DNA of 64,000 nt from Marinobacter sp. es.048 (GCF_900188435.1 NZ_FYFA01000001.1:1426001-1490000), one strand, 5' to 3'; counted from the first letter of the stretch, positions 52,636 to 61,712 are shown. Translations and numbers: made by a program. Notes: generated by a model not told the origin, from the letters alone.

Positions 52636-53085
52636 TTACTCGATCACGTCCCGTTCAAACCGGCCGAGCACGACAACAATGATGAGCGCCAGTACAGTCA
52701 CCATGCTTGCGAGAATCAAAGTGCCGAGACCGCAGGCAACGCCGATTGCTCCGGAAATCCAGATGGAGGCGCCGGTTGTAATGCCCTGGACGCTGCCGCG
52801 GCTTTGAATAATGCAGCCGGCGCCAAGAAAACCAATACCGCCAATAACACCCTCAACGATACGGGAGGGGTCGATCCGGGCGGAGGGGTCACCTTCCGCA
52901 GTTGTCATCAGGATGTGAAGGCCGATCAGAATGAATGCAGATGCGCCCACCGAAACCAGCATGTGGGAACGGAGCCCCGCGGGTTTTCCGCGCAGCTCCC
53001 TTTCAAGCCCCAGCAACATTGCCAGCCCGGCAGCCATGACCAGGCGGACGAGGATGTCCACCGGTGGGATTTCGCTTTCGAACAT
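52636..53085 (-). CDS. MgtC/SapB-family membrane protein, copy 1
   Basis: 149 residues from the ATG at 53085. Four hydrophobic segments and the family signature GLERELRGKPAGLRSHMLVS, then EGVIGGIGFLGAGCII and TTGASIWISGAIGVA. MgtC-like proteins act in Mg2+ and acid homeostasis, often through the F1Fo ATPase. It differs from copy 2 (60209) at only eight or so residues, so the duplication is recent. Confidence 0.85.
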   Translation of the reverse strand: MFESEIPPVDILVRLVMAAGLAMLLGLERELRGKPAGLRSHMLVSVGASAFILIGLHILMTTAEGDPSARIDPSRIVEGVIGGIGFLGAGCIIQSRGSVQGITTGASIWISGAIGVACGLGTLILASMVTVLALIIVVVLGRFERDVIE

Positions 53086-53137
53086 CTCCGATCTCCTACC
53101 GATCGATCTCGCTTGACAATAGCGGCCTGCCTCCCCC

Positions 53138-53314
53138 CTAAACTTTCGGTCCCTTACCTCGGAGGGCGTTAGCAACCAGTGAAATAACCAGTAACACGAT
53201 GAAGATGAAAAATAGTATCTTCGCAATGCCGGCGGCTGTTCCAGCGATACCCCCAAAACCAAGAACACCCGCAATGACTGCAACGATGAGACAAACAATC
53301 GTCCAATACAGCAT
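53138..53314 (-). CDS. DUF1328 small membrane protein, copy 1
   Basis: 58 residues: [20 protein letters not shown], then [18 protein letters not shown], ending RGKGPKV. Two hydrophobic helices and the GGIAGTA motif are characteristic of DUF1328. AGGAGGACAGGAA precedes the ATG. Too small for routine gene finders. The duplicate is at 60713. Confidence 0.85.
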   Translation of the reverse strand: MLYWTIVCLIVAVIAGVLGFGGIAGTAAGIAKILFFIFIVLLVISLVANALRGKGPKV

Positions 53315-53545
53315 TTCCTGTCCTCCTTTTCATAGCTGTTCTCGAAGCGTGGCGCCGAATTCTGGTATGCGCAACATTCAGACGTATTTGTGAAGGCACG
53401 GTAACCTGGCATACATATACTTCCACAGATCAGGTTTCCTGGTTGCCAGGGTTGAATTTACAGGCTTTCCCCCGCATTTCTACGGTATAGCTCATCCGTA
53501 CTGCCGTCGTTAATTCGAATGGCTTTAGAGGAAATGGGAGGGAGA

Positions 53546-54535
53546 ATGGACAAGCGAACATTCGGCAACACTGACATTCAGGTAACGCCGGTTGGGCTCG
53601 GCACTTGGGCCATTGGCGGCTGGATGTGGGGCGGAACCGACGAAGCCCAATCCATAGATACCATCCACAGGGCCATTGATAAAGGCATTGGACTGATCGA
53701 CACCGCCCCGGTTTATGGTTTCGGGCGTTCCGAAGAGATTGTGGGCAAGGGCCTCGCCGATGGTCGGCGGGATCAGGTGGCTCTGGCCACCAAGGTGGCC
53801 CTGAACTGGAACGATGATCACGACAAAGTTTGGCGGGATGCCACTGCCTCGCGCATTGAGCGGGAGGTCGAAGATTCCCTGAAACGCCTTCAGACCGACC
53901 GGATCGATATTTATCAGGTCCACTGGCCCGATCCGAAGACGCCCATGGACGAAACGGCGCGGGCGTTGGAAAAGCTGTACCAGGCGGGAAAAATCCGCGC
54001 CATTGGCGTCAGTAACTTTACGCCGTCCCAGATGGATGAGCTGCAAAAGAGCGTGCCCCTGCACAGTTTGCAGCCCCCGTATAACCTGTTTGAGCGAGAT
54101 ATCGAACAGGCAATCCTTCCGTACTGCCGGGAAAACGGCATTGCCACCATCACCTACGGCGGTCTTTGTCGCGGTTTGCTGACCGGCAAGATGCGAGAAG
54201 ACACCGAGTTCAAAGGCGACGACCTGCGTAAGAACGATCCCAAGTTCCAGGGTGACCGCTATCGGCAGTATCTGAATGCCGTGGCCGAACTGGATGCGTT
54301 CGCCCGAGAGCGGTACCAGAAAAATGTACTGGCCCTGGCCCTTCGCTGGCTGGTGGATCAACCCGGTGTCACAACAGCCCTGTGGGGCGCGAGAAGACCG
54401 GAACAGCTGGACCCCGTTGACGAAATCGACGGCTGGTCTCTCGACAAGGATGCTATGGCCGAAATCGATGGCATTCTGGATCGGTGCATTACTGATCCCG
54501 TAGGACCCGAGTTCATGGCGCCGCCGACTCGGTAA
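53546..54535 (+). CDS. Aldo/keto reductase
   Basis: 329 residues from the ATG at 53546 (GGGAGGGAGA upstream). The AKR (beta/alpha)8 barrel has Asp/Tyr in DTAPVYGFGRSEE, Lys in ALATKVAL and His in YQVHWPDPKT; the cofactor-binding end reads LALRWLVDQPGVTTALWGAR. It would reduce aldehydes or ketones with NADPH. Monocistronic; convergent with the MBL-fold gene. Confidence 0.92.
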   Translation: MDKRTFGNTDIQVTPVGLGTWAIGGWMWGGTDEAQSIDTIHRAIDKGIGLIDTAPVYGFGRSEEIVGKGLADGRRDQVALATKVALNWNDDHDKVWRDATASRIEREVEDSLKRLQTDRIDIYQVHWPDPKTPMDETARALEKLYQAGKIRAIGVSNFTPSQMDELQKSVPLHSLQPPYNLFERDIEQAILPYCRENGIATITYGGLCRGLLTGKMREDTEFKGDDLRKNDPKFQGDRYRQYLNAVAELDAFARERYQKNVLALALRWLVDQPGVTTALWGARRPEQLDPVDEIDGWSLDKDAMAEIDGILDRCITDPVGPEFMAPPTR

Positions 54536-54546
54536 TTCTCGGCAGG

Positions 54547-55572
54547 TTACTGGGGTATTTCTGAATCCGGGTCGCCACTGGTCCGTGGCGACCACAGTTC
54601 CCCATGCTGCATCACCCGAAAGTCCGTTTCGTTCAGCCCTTGCTTCTCCAGGGCGGCCCGCAACCGCCGTGGCGGCTCGTCCATGGGTTCGTCGGTGAGC
54701 ACGAACGTGCCCCAGTGCATCGCCACTGACTGTCGGGCACCGATATCCTGATGAATCCCGACCGCCTCTTCCGGAGCCACGTGCACCGGGGCCATGAACC
54801 AGCGCGGGTCGTAGGCGCCGATGGGTAGCAATGCCAGATCAATGGGCGAGAACAGTTCGCCGATTTTCCGGAATATTCCCCCAAAACCCGTATCGCCGGC
54901 GAAATAAAGCCGGAAACCATCGATCTCCAGCAGCCAGCTGCACCAGAGTGAGGTGTTGGTATCCGCTGGGGTTCGGCCGCTGAAGTGCTGGGCCGGAAGG
55001 CAGAAAACTTCCTGGTTGCCAGACAGAGAACCGGATTGCCACCAGTCCAGTTCCATGAGGTTGTGTATGTCCCGTTTCTCGAACCAGCGCCTTAGCCCTT
55101 CGGGAATGCAGAAGCGCAGGCTATCTCCGAAGCGCCGGTGTAACTGGCGCACGGTTTTTTCATCAAGGTGGTCGTAGTGGTTGTGGGAAATCAGCACCAG
55201 GTGAATCGGCGGCATGTCTGCTACCGTCAAAGCCGGCGGTGTGTAACGCTTCGGCCCAACCAGTTGAAAAGGGCTGGCGCGTTCCGACAGTACCGGGTCG
55301 GTGAGCACGTTCAGGCCACGATACTGAAACAGGAACGAGGCATGCCCCAGCCAGACCAGTTGTGGCTCTTCCGGGGGATTCACCAGCGAACCCGCGTCCG
55401 GGCGCAGGAGGGTAAAGCGTTTTCCCTTCGGGAAGTTGCGGCCCGAGGCCAGTTGCCAGCGCAGGAAATCCCCAATGCCATGTCGGGGCACGGCCTCCAG
55501 GTTGCGATACCTGCCCCGGTAGAAATGCGGTTCCGCAGCGAGAGCGGCAAGGCGGTCACGGTTAACTGTCAT
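54547..55572 (-). CDS. MBL-fold metal-dependent hydrolase (NAPE-PLD/UlaG-like)
   Basis: 341 residues from the ATG at 55572. The metal motif SHNHYDHLDEKT is complete, with WLGHASFLFQYRGLNVLTDP before it, FAGDTGFGG and later MHWGTFVLTDEP. This order fits the lactonase/NAPE-PLD-like branch. Its start overlaps the NUDIX gene stop by 11 bases, so the two are co-transcribed. Confidence 0.88.
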   Translation of the reverse strand: MTVNRDRLAALAAEPHFYRGRYRNLEAVPRHGIGDFLRWQLASGRNFPKGKRFTLLRPDAGSLVNPPEEPQLVWLGHASFLFQYRGLNVLTDPVLSERASPFQLVGPKRYTPPALTVADMPPIHLVLISHNHYDHLDEKTVRQLHRRFGDSLRFCIPEGLRRWFEKRDIHNLMELDWWQSGSLSGNQEVFCLPAQHFSGRTPADTNTSLWCSWLLEIDGFRLYFAGDTGFGGIFRKIGELFSPIDLALLPIGAYDPRWFMAPVHVAPEEAVGIHQDIGARQSVAMHWGTFVLTDEPMDEPPRRLRAALEKQGLNETDFRVMQHGELWSPRTSGDPDSEIPQ

Positions 55573-56161
55573 GGATCGGACTCTCATTATTGTCAGAGGC
55601 CAATGCCAGCAACTCCTGCAACATGCTGTAGGTCAGCCCCCAGATACAGGAATCCTGGTAGTGGCAACAAGGCATGTTGAGGGTTCCAAGGCGCGTGCGC
55701 CAGCGAAGCTGGCTCTGGTTCTCGCCGGCAGCGAGGTAGTCCAGTGGCACCCATACCACACGCTCGACTTCATGATTCGGTGATACCGACTTTGATCCTC
55801 GCCATTCGAACACATAGGGAGTAACCACCATCGGGCGCCAGCGGCTGTGATGGCGGGTGAGCAGGTCCGATAGTCGGATCTGAAAGCGGCCGTGGCGCCT
55901 CAGGTCCATGCCGGTTTCTTCCAATGTTTCCCGCTCGGCGGCAGCCCGGGCAGACGCGTCTTCGGGTTGCAGGCGGCCGCCCGGGAAGGCCATGTCGCCG
56001 GACCAGGGATCACCCTCTCTGCGGGCCCGCTGGATAAAGAGCAACTCCTTGCCGCCGTTTTCTGATGTTCGGAAGATAAGGGCGACGGAAGCTCGGGCGA
56101 ATCGGCGCCGAAACGGTATTTTGTGAGGGCGCAGATGGCTTACCCAGGATTTCGAGCTCAC
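55562..56161 (-). CDS. NUDIX hydrolase, CoA-pyrophosphatase-like
   Basis: 199 residues from a GTG. NUDIX box GGRLQPEDASARAAAERE with TLEETGMDL is complete, preceded by ARREGDPWSGDMAFPGG, which is the CoA-pyrophosphatase (NudL) signature. It would cleave oxidised CoA or similar diphosphates. First gene of a two-gene operon with the MBL-fold hydrolase. Confidence 0.88.
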   Translation of the reverse strand: MSSKSWVSHLRPHKIPFRRRFARASVALIFRTSENGGKELLFIQRARREGDPWSGDMAFPGGRLQPEDASARAAAERETLEETGMDLRRHGRFQIRLSDLLTRHHSRWRPMVVTPYVFEWRGSKSVSPNHEVERVVWVPLDYLAAGENQSQLRWRTRLGTLNMPCCHYQDSCIWGLTYSMLQELLALASDNNESPIHDS

Positions 56162-56244
56162 GAAAGTCTATCCTCTGGTAGTTGAGGGTTGTAGTTAAAC
56201 ACATCCTTCACAGGCTAGACCCTATATTGAGATGGGAGAGTGTA

Positions 56245-56547
56245 ATGCAGTTTGTGATCGGTGGGATTTTTGTGCTTATCGTCGCGTTTCTGGTCTGGCG
56301 AAGTAAAAACAATACCGACCCTGTAGATCAGGCCTGTGCTTCGGAAATAGGCGCACTGTTCAAATCAAACCGGGATCCCGCGCCTCAGGCCATAGCCGAT
56401 ATTTTTGTGAAACATCACATTCCCCGTTCGCAATGCCCGAGGGTAGGGCGAATGGTGATCGCGCAACTGAACAAAAACGGGCTGGAACCAGACGATTCAA
56501 GGATCGCTATGATTAAGGTCCGGGAAGCTTATACGCGGGTTCCGTAG
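56245..56547 (+). CDS. Small single-anchor protein (100 residues)
   Basis: From the ATG at 56245 with GGGAGAG upstream. N-terminal membrane helix VIGGIFVLIVAFLVW, then a basic soluble region with two Cys (DQACASEIG, RSQCPRVG). No family recognised. A frame open further upstream has no binding site. Confidence 0.55.
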   Translation: MQFVIGGIFVLIVAFLVWRSKNNTDPVDQACASEIGALFKSNRDPAPQAIADIFVKHHIPRSQCPRVGRMVIAQLNKNGLEPDDSRIAMIKVREAYTRVP

Positions 56548-56597
56548 TAGCCAAAGGGCTGGCACAGTGTTGTTTAAAGCACCCGACAGGAGGCCAG

Positions 56598-57062
56598 ATG
56601 ACCTTCGAGCATATTGTTCAGATAAACGACCTGACCAAGCCAGAGCTACCGGTTCTGACCCGATTCCAGGTGTGGGAGGGGCTGGTGCTCAGGGCCCGAC
56701 GCCCGGACAAGTTCCTCGTTGGTGTTGATGATTACGAGATTCTGGATCAGGGCCCGGCTTACCTGAAGCGTAGCCTTCAACTGCCGGGGCTGCAGGTGGT
56801 GGATGAAGTCACTTTCTGGCACGAGGCGAGGATAGAGTATCGGACTCAGCCAACGGCCACCCTTCCGGCCGCAACGCTTGTTATGGATATCGAGGAGCCT
56901 GAGCCGGCATCGCTGTTTGTCCGCTTCCGGTATGAAACTGCGAGCATCGAGAACCGCGGTGATTCAATGCCCTATGACCAGTACCTTGAACAAGCCTATG
57001 TCGCCACAGATATTGAGACGGTTCAGATCATTCGGCAGCTGGCGGACACGGGGGTGTTCTGA
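56598..57062 (+). CDS. DUF1857/AtaL-like SRPBCC protein
   Basis: 154 residues. MTFEHIVQINDLTKPELPVL and FQVWEGLVLRARRPDKFLVG are the family hallmarks, and the helix-grip fold is consistent with the rest. Ligand-binding function is unknown. AGGAGG precedes the ATG. It is followed after 57 bases by the K+ channel gene. Confidence 0.75.
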   Translation: MTFEHIVQINDLTKPELPVLTRFQVWEGLVLRARRPDKFLVGVDDYEILDQGPAYLKRSLQLPGLQVVDEVTFWHEARIEYRTQPTATLPAATLVMDIEEPEPASLFVRFRYETASIENRGDSMPYDQYLEQAYVATDIETVQIIRQLADTGVF

Positions 57063-57119
57063 TATCCGGTCCCTGGAAAAATTGGACAGGTTTGAATTGC
57101 GTAAAGAGGGAGAACTTGG

Positions 57120-57977
57120 TTGGCGACTATAAAACCCGGTGACCTGGGGATCAAAACCCGCCTGTTTCAGGTAATTTTTGAGTCAGATACCCGACTGGGC
57201 AAGGGTTTTGATATTTTTTTGGCGTTGCTGATATTCCTCAGTGTCGGGATCATTCTCCTGGACAGCGTGCCGGAATACCACGCTCGCTTCGGCAACCTCT
57301 TCTATGCGTTGGAATGGGGCATAACACTTCTGTTCACCCTTGAGTTGGCCCTGCGCATTTATTGCCTCGAGAAACCAAAGCTTTATCTCAAAAGTTTTTA
57401 CGGCGTTATCGACGTTCTCGCTGTCTTGCCCACCTGGCTGGCGTTACTGTTTCCGGGCGCGCAGACTCTCGTGGTTGTGCGTCTTCTGCGGACCCTGCGT
57501 CTGTTCCGGGTGCTGGAAATGATGACGGTAGTGGGCGAGGGTCGCCTGCTTATGGATGCCCTGATTCGTAGCCGGCACCAGATCCTGCTTTTTCTGTTTA
57601 CAGTGCTGATGCTGGTGACCATTTTCTCTTCTTTGCTTTATCTCATTGAGCCAGCCGAGGCGGGCTTCAGCAGCATACCCAAATCCATCTATTGGGGAAT
57701 CGTGACACTGACGACAGTGGGGTATGGCGACATAACGCCGGTGACTGCCTGGGGACAGTTCATTTCCATGATGATCATGTTGACGGGCTACTCGATTATC
57801 GCGCTTCCCGTTGGCGTTTTTTCCGCGGAAGTGATTCGAGCCCTGCGTGCGGAACGCTACTCCGATGAGGCTTGCCCGGGATGTGGCAAACATCGACATG
57901 AAAAGGATGCGAGGTATTGTAAATACTGTGGCACCTGGCTCAATGAAGAGACACCCGACCCGGGTAGCTCCGGTTGA
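57120..57977 (+). CDS. Voltage-gated-type K+ channel with C-terminal zinc ribbon
   Basis: 285 residues from a TTG with GAGGGAG upstream. Six membrane segments; S4 carries regularly spaced Arg (VVRLLRTLRLFRVLEMM). The pore has the K+ selectivity filter TTVGYGD. After S6 a cytoplasmic zinc ribbon CPGCGKHRHEKDARYCKYCG replaces the usual cyclic-nucleotide or RCK domain. Kv-type channels are common in bacteria, but this fusion is not. Zinc sensing is only inferred. Confidence 0.85.
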   Translation: MATIKPGDLGIKTRLFQVIFESDTRLGKGFDIFLALLIFLSVGIILLDSVPEYHARFGNLFYALEWGITLLFTLELALRIYCLEKPKLYLKSFYGVIDVLAVLPTWLALLFPGAQTLVVVRLLRTLRLFRVLEMMTVVGEGRLLMDALIRSRHQILLFLFTVLMLVTIFSSLLYLIEPAEAGFSSIPKSIYWGIVTLTTVGYGDITPVTAWGQFISMMIMLTGYSIIALPVGVFSAEVIRALRAERYSDEACPGCGKHRHEKDARYCKYCGTWLNEETPDPGSSG

Positions 57978-58013
57978 TGTTTCCCGACCCAGATTGGAAA
58001 AGTCGGCGCCGCT

Positions 58014-58190
58014 CTATTGCGACGCATCAGGCTCGAACAATAGCTTGATATAATTTCGCAGCAGCATAAGTTGGTTGGGCAGAAGGGCCCGCTCGCCGGT
58101 TGCCCGGCCCAGAACTAGGCCGCCCTCAATGACCGTTGATACCATGTCAGCCAGCGCATCCGGGTCGACCTCGTCGCGGCGATCGCATGG
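58014..58190 (-). pseudogene. C-terminal relic of a TetR-type regulator gene
   Basis: The minus strand reads DPDALADMVSTVIEGGLVLG and ERALLPNQLMLLRNYIKLLF, typical of the C-terminal ligand-binding helices of TetR/AcrR regulators. The DNA-binding half is missing. It is joined directly to the methyltransferase at 58187. Confidence 0.65.
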
Positions 58191-59215
58191 TGGATACACT
58201 GAACTCGGGCGCATTGGCCCTGATGCTCTCGGTTGGCCACCGAACCGGTCTGTTTGACATTATGGCGGAGCTGCCAGCGGTAACCAGTACCGAGATTGCC
58301 GAGAAGGCCGGGCTCGAAGAGCGATACGTCAGGGAATGGCTCGGAGCGATGACCGTCGGCAACATTGTTGAGAACGATCCGGCGAGAAAAACCTACTTCT
58401 TGCCGAGGGAACACGCTGACAACCTGTGTCGGAAGTCACCGACAGATAACATAGCCGTGTTCGCTCAGTACATTCCGCTGCTTGGTTCCGTGGAGGAAGA
58501 CATTGTTCACTGCTTTCGCAACGGAGGCGGGGTGCCCTATGAGCGTTTCGAACGCTTCCACGAGGTGATGGCCGAAGACAGTGGTCAGTCTGTTGTTGCT
58601 GCCCTGGAAACGGACATCCTGCCGCTCGTACCGGGCCTTATTGAGCGCCTGGAAAACGGCATTCAAGTTCTTGACGTCGGTTGTGGCAGGGGACGGGCAC
58701 TGAACAAGCTGGCCAGGCTCTACCCGAACAGCCAGTTTACCGGGTACGACATATCCGAAGATGCCGTTCGTTATGCCAGGCAGGAGGCCAGGGCGCTCGG
58801 GAACGACAACACAACTTTCCAGGTATTTGACGTCAGTGATCTTGAGCACAGTGAACGGCCCGGCCCTTTCCACCTGATCACTACCTTTGATGCCGTGCAC
58901 GACCAGGGGGACCCTCTTGCCGTGCTGCGGGGTATCCGCAAGGCGCTCGCAGATGACGGTGTTTACCTGGCTCAGGACATCAAAGGGTCAAGCCATCATC
59001 ACAGTGACCGGGAGTACCCGATAGGCCCGTTGCTTTACACCATTTCCTGCATGCACTGCATGACGGTTTCCTTGGCGCAAGACGGCGAGGGACTGGGAGC
59101 CATGTGGGGAAGGGAGAAAGCCCTGGAGTACTTTCATGCGGCAGGTTTCCGGCACATCGACGTTCATGAACTGGAACATGATTTTCAGAATTACTGGTAT
59201 GTATGCTGTCCCTGA
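58187..59215 (+). CDS. Class I SAM-dependent methyltransferase (Rv2258c-like)
   Basis: 342 residues from the ATG at 58187 (MVDTLNSGALALMLS). A winged-helix N-terminal domain (EIAEKAGLEERYVREWLGAM) precedes the SAM domain: LDVGCGRGRALNKLA, TTFDAVHDQGDP. The family normally has about 15 more residues before MVDTLNSG, which the fusion with the TetR relic removed. No ribosome binding site is obvious, so expression is doubtful though the frame is clean. Confidence 0.75.
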   Translation: MVDTLNSGALALMLSVGHRTGLFDIMAELPAVTSTEIAEKAGLEERYVREWLGAMTVGNIVENDPARKTYFLPREHADNLCRKSPTDNIAVFAQYIPLLGSVEEDIVHCFRNGGGVPYERFERFHEVMAEDSGQSVVAALETDILPLVPGLIERLENGIQVLDVGCGRGRALNKLARLYPNSQFTGYDISEDAVRYARQEARALGNDNTTFQVFDVSDLEHSERPGPFHLITTFDAVHDQGDPLAVLRGIRKALADDGVYLAQDIKGSSHHHSDREYPIGPLLYTISCMHCMTVSLAQDGEGLGAMWGREKALEYFHAAGFRHIDVHELEHDFQNYWYVCCP

Positions 59216-59278
59216 GACAACCGGAGCAGAGAAAGCGTGAGGTAGATGCGCCTCGGCTTTTACATAATCAGGTTTCCT

Positions 59279-59569
59279 TCACGGATTTTTACGAGCCTTG
59301 CCAAACAGGGCTCGCAACTCATCCTTGGCGCCCTCCAGCCGGTCTTTTTGCTCCTCCGGGAGCTGTTTGCCCGCCCGGTTGATGTAGAACGTCAGCATGG
59401 ACATGGCGGATCGGTATGGGTCCGATTTGCGCCGGGTACTCTCTTCAGCGGATTTTTTCAGTGACAGGGCGATTTCTCTGGGATCGTCGAGGGAAAATAC
59501 GCCATGCTCCAGCTTCAAGGCATCGCTGGATTCCGTCACTTTCTGTGACCAGCTTTCGGATCTAGCCAT
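59279..59569 (-). CDS. DUF3175 family protein
   Basis: 96 residues from the ATG at 59569 with GGAGG upstream. SWSQKVTESSDALKLEHGVF and SDPYRSAMSMLTFYINRAGK are the family blocks. Small, basic, helical, function unknown. Confidence 0.75.
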   Translation of the reverse strand: MARSESWSQKVTESSDALKLEHGVFSLDDPREIALSLKKSAEESTRRKSDPYRSAMSMLTFYINRAGKQLPEEQKDRLEGAKDELRALFGKARKNP

Positions 59570-59690
59570 GCTCCACCTCCCGTAGTTTCTCAGGCTGCCT
59601 CGAAACCGTATCAAAAATTCGAGGAAAACCCATTCATTTGAAGAAGCGTAAGCGTATGTTGTCTGTCAGACCAGATTTTAAGGAGTAGCT

Positions 59691-60125
59691 ATGTTTCGGA
59701 TTCACGTTGAACAGATTATTGGCAAGGACATCGAGACAGTCTTTGAGGCCATCTCCGACCACGCTCGCTATGATCGGTTTCCAGGGGTTGGCAAGTCTCT
59801 ACTGATCGAGGAAGGTAGAGACGAGAAAAATGGCACTGGCGCCCTTCGGATTATCGGAGCCGGCCGGCTTGAGCTGACCGAGCGCATTACTAAGTTTGAA
59901 CGGCCAAACAGGATGCACTATCGCATCGAACAATCGAGCCCCTTCTCTGTCCAGCACACAAAGGGGGAAATTGTTTTAATGCCCGAGGGGGAACAGACCC
60001 GGGTGACCTGGATTTCAGAAGGGCACGTGCAGGTACCGCTGCTTGGCCGGGTAATGGACCGATTGGCTGAGCGCAGTTTCTCGAAAGCCTTCAGATCTCT
60101 GCTAAGGGCCATTGAGCGGCTTTAA
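59691..60125 (+). CDS. SRPBCC (polyketide cyclase-like) protein
   Basis: 144 residues. The helix-grip fold begins FRIHVEQIIGKDIETVFEAI and ends with the C-terminal helix MDRLAERSFSKAFRSLLRAI. It belongs to the segment SRPBCC-MgtC-DUF1328 that is duplicated at 52.6-53.3 kb, where the SRPBCC copy is reduced to its first 60 bases. Ligand unknown. AAGGAG precedes the ATG. Confidence 0.8.
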   Translation: MFRIHVEQIIGKDIETVFEAISDHARYDRFPGVGKSLLIEEGRDEKNGTGALRIIGAGRLELTERITKFERPNRMHYRIEQSSPFSVQHTKGEIVLMPEGEQTRVTWISEGHVQVPLLGRVMDRLAERSFSKAFRSLLRAIERL

Positions 60126-60208
60126 GGCGCTCTACAACTCAGCCGAGATCGAAAAGGTGCTAGGTTGGGATCTGCCTGCTGCGGAGTGCATATTTCAGAT
60201 CCGCGATC

Positions 60209-60661
60209 TCATTCCTCAATCACGTCCCGTTCGAATCGGCCAAGCACTACCACAATGATTAGTGCCAACACGGTTACCATGCTGGCAAGAACCAGAGTGC
60301 CCAGACCACAGGCGACCCCGATGGCTCCGGAAATCCAGATAGAGGCACCGGTGGTGATGCCCTGAACGCTGCCCCGGCCTTGAATAATGCAACCGGCACC
60401 GAGGAAACCGATCCCGCCGATCACACCTTCAACGATCCGCGAAGGATCGATACGTGCAGAGGGGTCGCCTTCTGCCGTTGTCATCAGGATGTGAAGGCCA
60501 ATCAGAATGAATGCGGCAGCACCCACTGAAACAAGCATGTGAGAGCGCAACCCTGCGGGTTTGCCGCGCAGTTCCCGCTCAAGCCCCAGAAGTAGTGCCA
60601 GTCCTGCAGCCATCAACAGACGGACGAAAATGTCCATTGCCGGGATTTCGCTCTCGAACAT
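60209..60661 (-). CDS. MgtC/SapB-family membrane protein, copy 2
   Basis: 150 residues, nearly identical to copy 1 at 52636 and one residue longer. Same hydrophobic layout and GLERELRGKPAGLRSHMLVS signature. It is convergent with the SRPBCC gene and precedes DUF1328 copy 2 in the same order as copy 1, so the whole segment was duplicated. Confidence 0.85.
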   Translation of the reverse strand: MFESEIPAMDIFVRLLMAAGLALLLGLERELRGKPAGLRSHMLVSVGAAAFILIGLHILMTTAEGDPSARIDPSRIVEGVIGGIGFLGAGCIIQGRGSVQGITTGASIWISGAIGVACGLGTLVLASMVTVLALIIVVVLGRFERDVIEE

Positions 60662-60712
60662 GCTTGATCTCCTGCGGACAATCCAACTCAGTGTTCGCGG
60701 CCCGGTCAGCCG

Positions 60713-60889
60713 CTAGACTTTTGGTCCTTTGCCGCGAAAGACGTTCACAACCAGTGACACGACCAGCAGTGCCAGGAAGATGAAGAACAGGATCTTCGCA
60801 AAGCCGGCGGCCGTTCCTGCGATACCTCCAAAACCCAGAACGCCGGCAATGATCGCAATTACCAGACAGACGATAGCCCAATAGAGCAT
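60713..60889 (-). CDS. DUF1328 small membrane protein, copy 2
   Basis: 58 residues: [38 protein letters not shown], ending RGKGPKV. Closely similar to copy 1 at 53138. AGGAGGATAGGAA precedes the ATG. Confidence 0.85.
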   Translation of the reverse strand: MLYWAIVCLVIAIIAGVLGFGGIAGTAAGFAKILFFIFLALLVVSLVVNVFRGKGPKV

Positions 60890-60990
60890 TTCCTATCCTC
60901 CTTTTTAGAGCCGTCTTTAAAACATGGCACGCGGATGCTTTATGCGCAAATTTCAGACGTGCTTGTGAAAGGATAGTAACGGGGCATCCA

Positions 60991-61194
60991 TTAGAGCTCG
61001 ACAAACCGCGGCACAACCATGAGCCCGACACCCACTGCCAGCATTTCCCAGGCGCTGCTGGCCAGGTACGGATACAAGATCAGGGCAATACCGCAGTATC
61101 GCGTGACGATGGTTTTCCTGCGCCGACCATACATGAAATATCCGAAACCGATGCAGCCGAACAGCAGTGCCAGGAAGATGTCAGCGGTTTCCAT
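60991..61194 (-). CDS. Small two-helix membrane protein (67 residues)
   Basis: Two hydrophobic segments (DIFLALLFGCIGFGYFMYG and CGIALILYPYLASSAWEML) flank a basic loop (RRRKTIVTRY), suggesting an inside loop. Similar small proteins occur widely in gammaproteobacteria, with no known role. Confidence 0.55.
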   Translation of the reverse strand: METADIFLALLFGCIGFGYFMYGRRRKTIVTRYCGIALILYPYLASSAWEMLAVGVGLMVVPRFVEL

Positions 61195-61359
61195 GCGATG
61201 AAGGCCTCCGTTGCGTTTGCTCGCAAAGACCTATGGTAGCTCAGGCCGAACTGATGCAGGGGAGGTACATGATCTCCAGGGAGCGAACAATTTTTAGCCA
61301 CTTCAGGTATAATGGCCGGCCAATGATGTTAATCAAGCCATCCTGACCTGGATACTACT

Positions 61360-61518
61360 ATGAGCAAGAAACCCGAGAAAGTAACCCTGACGTCTGCCGC
61401 GATTGAAGAACAAACCGCCGCCTTTTTGAAAGCGGGCGGATCTGTTGAATATGTCGGCAAGGGCAAAAGCGGACAAGTTGCCACCACGGGTTCAAAGCAG
61501 ATCAGCCTGAAAAAGTAA
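61360..61518 (+). CDS. Small soluble protein (52 residues)
   Basis: Begins MSKKPEKVTLTSAAIEEQTA and is rich in Lys, with AGGSVEYVGKGKSG in the middle. Normal codon use and no membrane segment. Too short to assign; the ribosome binding site is weak. It is divergent from the upstream gene and convergent with the next. Confidence 0.5.
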   Translation: MSKKPEKVTLTSAAIEEQTAAFLKAGGSVEYVGKGKSGQVATTGSKQISLKK

Positions 61519-61526
61519 CGTCTATC

Positions 61527-61712
61527 TCAGTGGCGAGGATTGCTCTGTTCGGGAGAAGACTCGTCATCTGAGGCGTTATCATTCGATGTGAGGTAGTAAT
61601 CTTTCTCATCGAAAGTCTTTACATCAGGATCTTCAACGTAGTTTTTGCGTTTGCCCCGATATAGCCAGACGGCGATGATCGAGACAATAATCGCGAGTAC
61701 AATCCACTTCAT
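61527..61712 (-). CDS. Small single-pass membrane protein (61 residues)
   Basis: One N-terminal helix (WIVLAIIVSIIAVWLYRGKR), then an acidic, Asn/Ser-rich tail (DEKDYYLTSNDNASDDESS). AGGAAATGT lies before the ATG. No family recognised. Confidence 0.55.
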   Translation of the reverse strand: MKWIVLAIIVSIIAVWLYRGKRKNYVEDPDVKTFDEKDYYLTSNDNASDDESSPEQSNPRH

